Positions 63,368 to 64,000 of a stretch of 64,000 nt of DNA are shown here, one piece after another (positions within the stretch are counted from its first letter, which is position 1; every line of letters starts with the position of its first letter). The stretch is from Cardinalis cardinalis (taxonomy: Eukaryota; Chordata; Aves; Passeriformes; Cardinalidae). The position numbers and the translations under genes were made by a program. Below the pieces are notes generated by a model, which worked only from the letters and a program-made list of their open reading frames with translations, had not been told where the DNA came from and did not search any database. The stretch spans positions 3,005,806 to 3,069,805 of the forward strand of contig JACDOX010000024.1 in assembly GCA_014549065.1 (NCBI GenBank), given 5' to 3'.

Positions 63368-63625
63368 CTATTGCTCTTTTTGGAAAAGTTTTCCCATTTC
63401 ATCCAAGGACCTTATGATGTTATCTGCTGAACTTTCCTGGGACTTGACAATCCTTTGATTCTCTGCCAACATTGTGTTCGTTTGTCCAGATCTGACTGGT
63501 GTGGTTGGATTTGTAGTGGTGGTGAAAGAGTCCACATACATCCCCATACATCTTGAACTGGTAGGGAACATTTTTTCATTTCTAAATATGCAAAGTAGTC
63601 CACACCACAAGGTATAACTGGACAC
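63368..63625 (-). CDS. Possible terminal exon or coding relic, unrecognised
   Basis: A minus-strand frame of 85 codons without ambiguous bases. The first 30 residues look like translated non-coding DNA, so the printed start is probably meaningless. The last 55 or so look protein-like: a Thr-rich linker (TTTTNPTTPVRSGQ) followed by a polar, heptad-like helix with balanced charge that ends at LDEMGKLFQKEQ before a stop. Possible splice acceptors are AG after 'ctttgcatattt' (near 63585) or 'ccctaccag' (near 63562); the second leaves this frame open. A last exon of an unknown protein, or a relic of a transposon-derived one, would fit. I do not recognise the family, and the two other frames are open over part of the region. 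It could be chance. Confidence 0.22.
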   Translation of the reverse strand: MSSYTLWCGLLCIFRNEKMFPTSSRCMGMYVDSFTTTTNPTTPVRSGQTNTMLAENQRIVKSQESSADNIIRSLDEMGKLFQKEQ

Positions 63626-64000
63626 TTTACTTCAAGTGAATTTTCAGATAAAGGAAATCACAGACCCTAGCTATGGGCTGAAACATATTTTCCCAAAAGG
63701 TCTCTCTTACTTCCACAGGTAAACCCATCTTTCATTTCTGTAGCTCATCTTCCTTGTAAATGAAGATGCCAGTCCTGCCTTGTGGTAACCATTATGGCCC
63801 TAATGGGGCAGTAGGAGAAAGCCCACACCAATGAGATCTTCAGTGCCAAAATCTAAGATGTATGCCCCAGGAGAAAAAGGCAGAAGGGACACTAGCTAAT
63901 CACATGTGAGTTCAAGAGGTGTCACATAACATCAAAGGTCACTAGCTATCCCACACTAGCCTCTTCCACACAAAGGGGGAAGTAAAATACAGTAAAAAAC
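63626..64000. other. Unique non-coding DNA to window edge
   Basis: No gene or repeat recognised. If the candidate exon to the left is real, this would be its upstream intron on the minus strand. No matching upstream exon is visible before the window ends. Confidence 0.45.

Noticed and set aside
1..64000. CRISPR arrays, tRNA or rRNA genes, bacterial-type operons
   Set aside because: No regularly spaced repeats with spacers, no tRNA-like T-loop with matching acceptor stem, and no gene-dense layout were seen. The window is vertebrate nuclear DNA.

Overview
The window reads as nuclear DNA from a bird, most likely a songbird. The evidence is repeats rather than genes: five truncated CR1 LINE copies, several with the typical avian CR1 3' end (a stretch like TTCCAACCCAAATCATTCTATGA), and LTRs that resemble passerine endogenous retrovirus LTRs. 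The sequence is visibly AT-rich and CpG-poor. It carries many isolated N bases that look like masked ambiguous or heterozygous sites. The species and chromosome cannot be read from it.

I found no protein-coding gene that I can name. Open frames are short, start without recognisable context, lack family motifs, or overlap repeats. The window is therefore either intergenic (gene desert) or lies within a long intron. The best coding candidate is a short frame on the minus strand near the right edge (63368-63625) that ends in a charged, amphipathic tail. It could be a last exon or a relic, and I do not recognise it.

Layout: 0.9-1.4 kb, CR1 3' end. 2.1-2.5 kb, solo LTR with a perfect 6-bp target duplication. 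6.0-7.3 kb, long CR1 with reverse transcriptase relics. 7.9-8.4 kb, LTR-like element with 9-bp inverted ends. 8.4-20.5 kb, unique sequence with a long stem-loop (12.46 kb), a CAAA-rich tract (14.6 kb), a CpG-rich patch (15.8-16.05 kb) and a GTTTT-rich tract (16.2 kb). 20.56-22.1 kb, minus-strand CR1 split by a younger LTR insertion. 22-47 kb, mostly unique sequence with a (CA)n tract, hairpins near 28 kb and a long (ATT)n array at 41.2 kb. 47.5-47.7 kb, CR1 tail. 49.9-50.3 kb, second solo LTR of the 2.1-kb family, again with a perfect 6-bp target duplication. 53.8 kb, a 20-bp perfect palindrome. 58.0-58.1 kb, a second CpG-rich patch. 62.2-62.6 kb, CR1 whose 3' end has grown a (TGGTT)n microsatellite.

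No gene network or operon can be described. The history that can be read is one of retroelement insertion, recombination of proviruses to solo LTRs, nested insertion, and microsatellite growth. No CRISPR array, bacterial-type operon, tRNA or rRNA gene was seen, and I found no convincing undescribed system.
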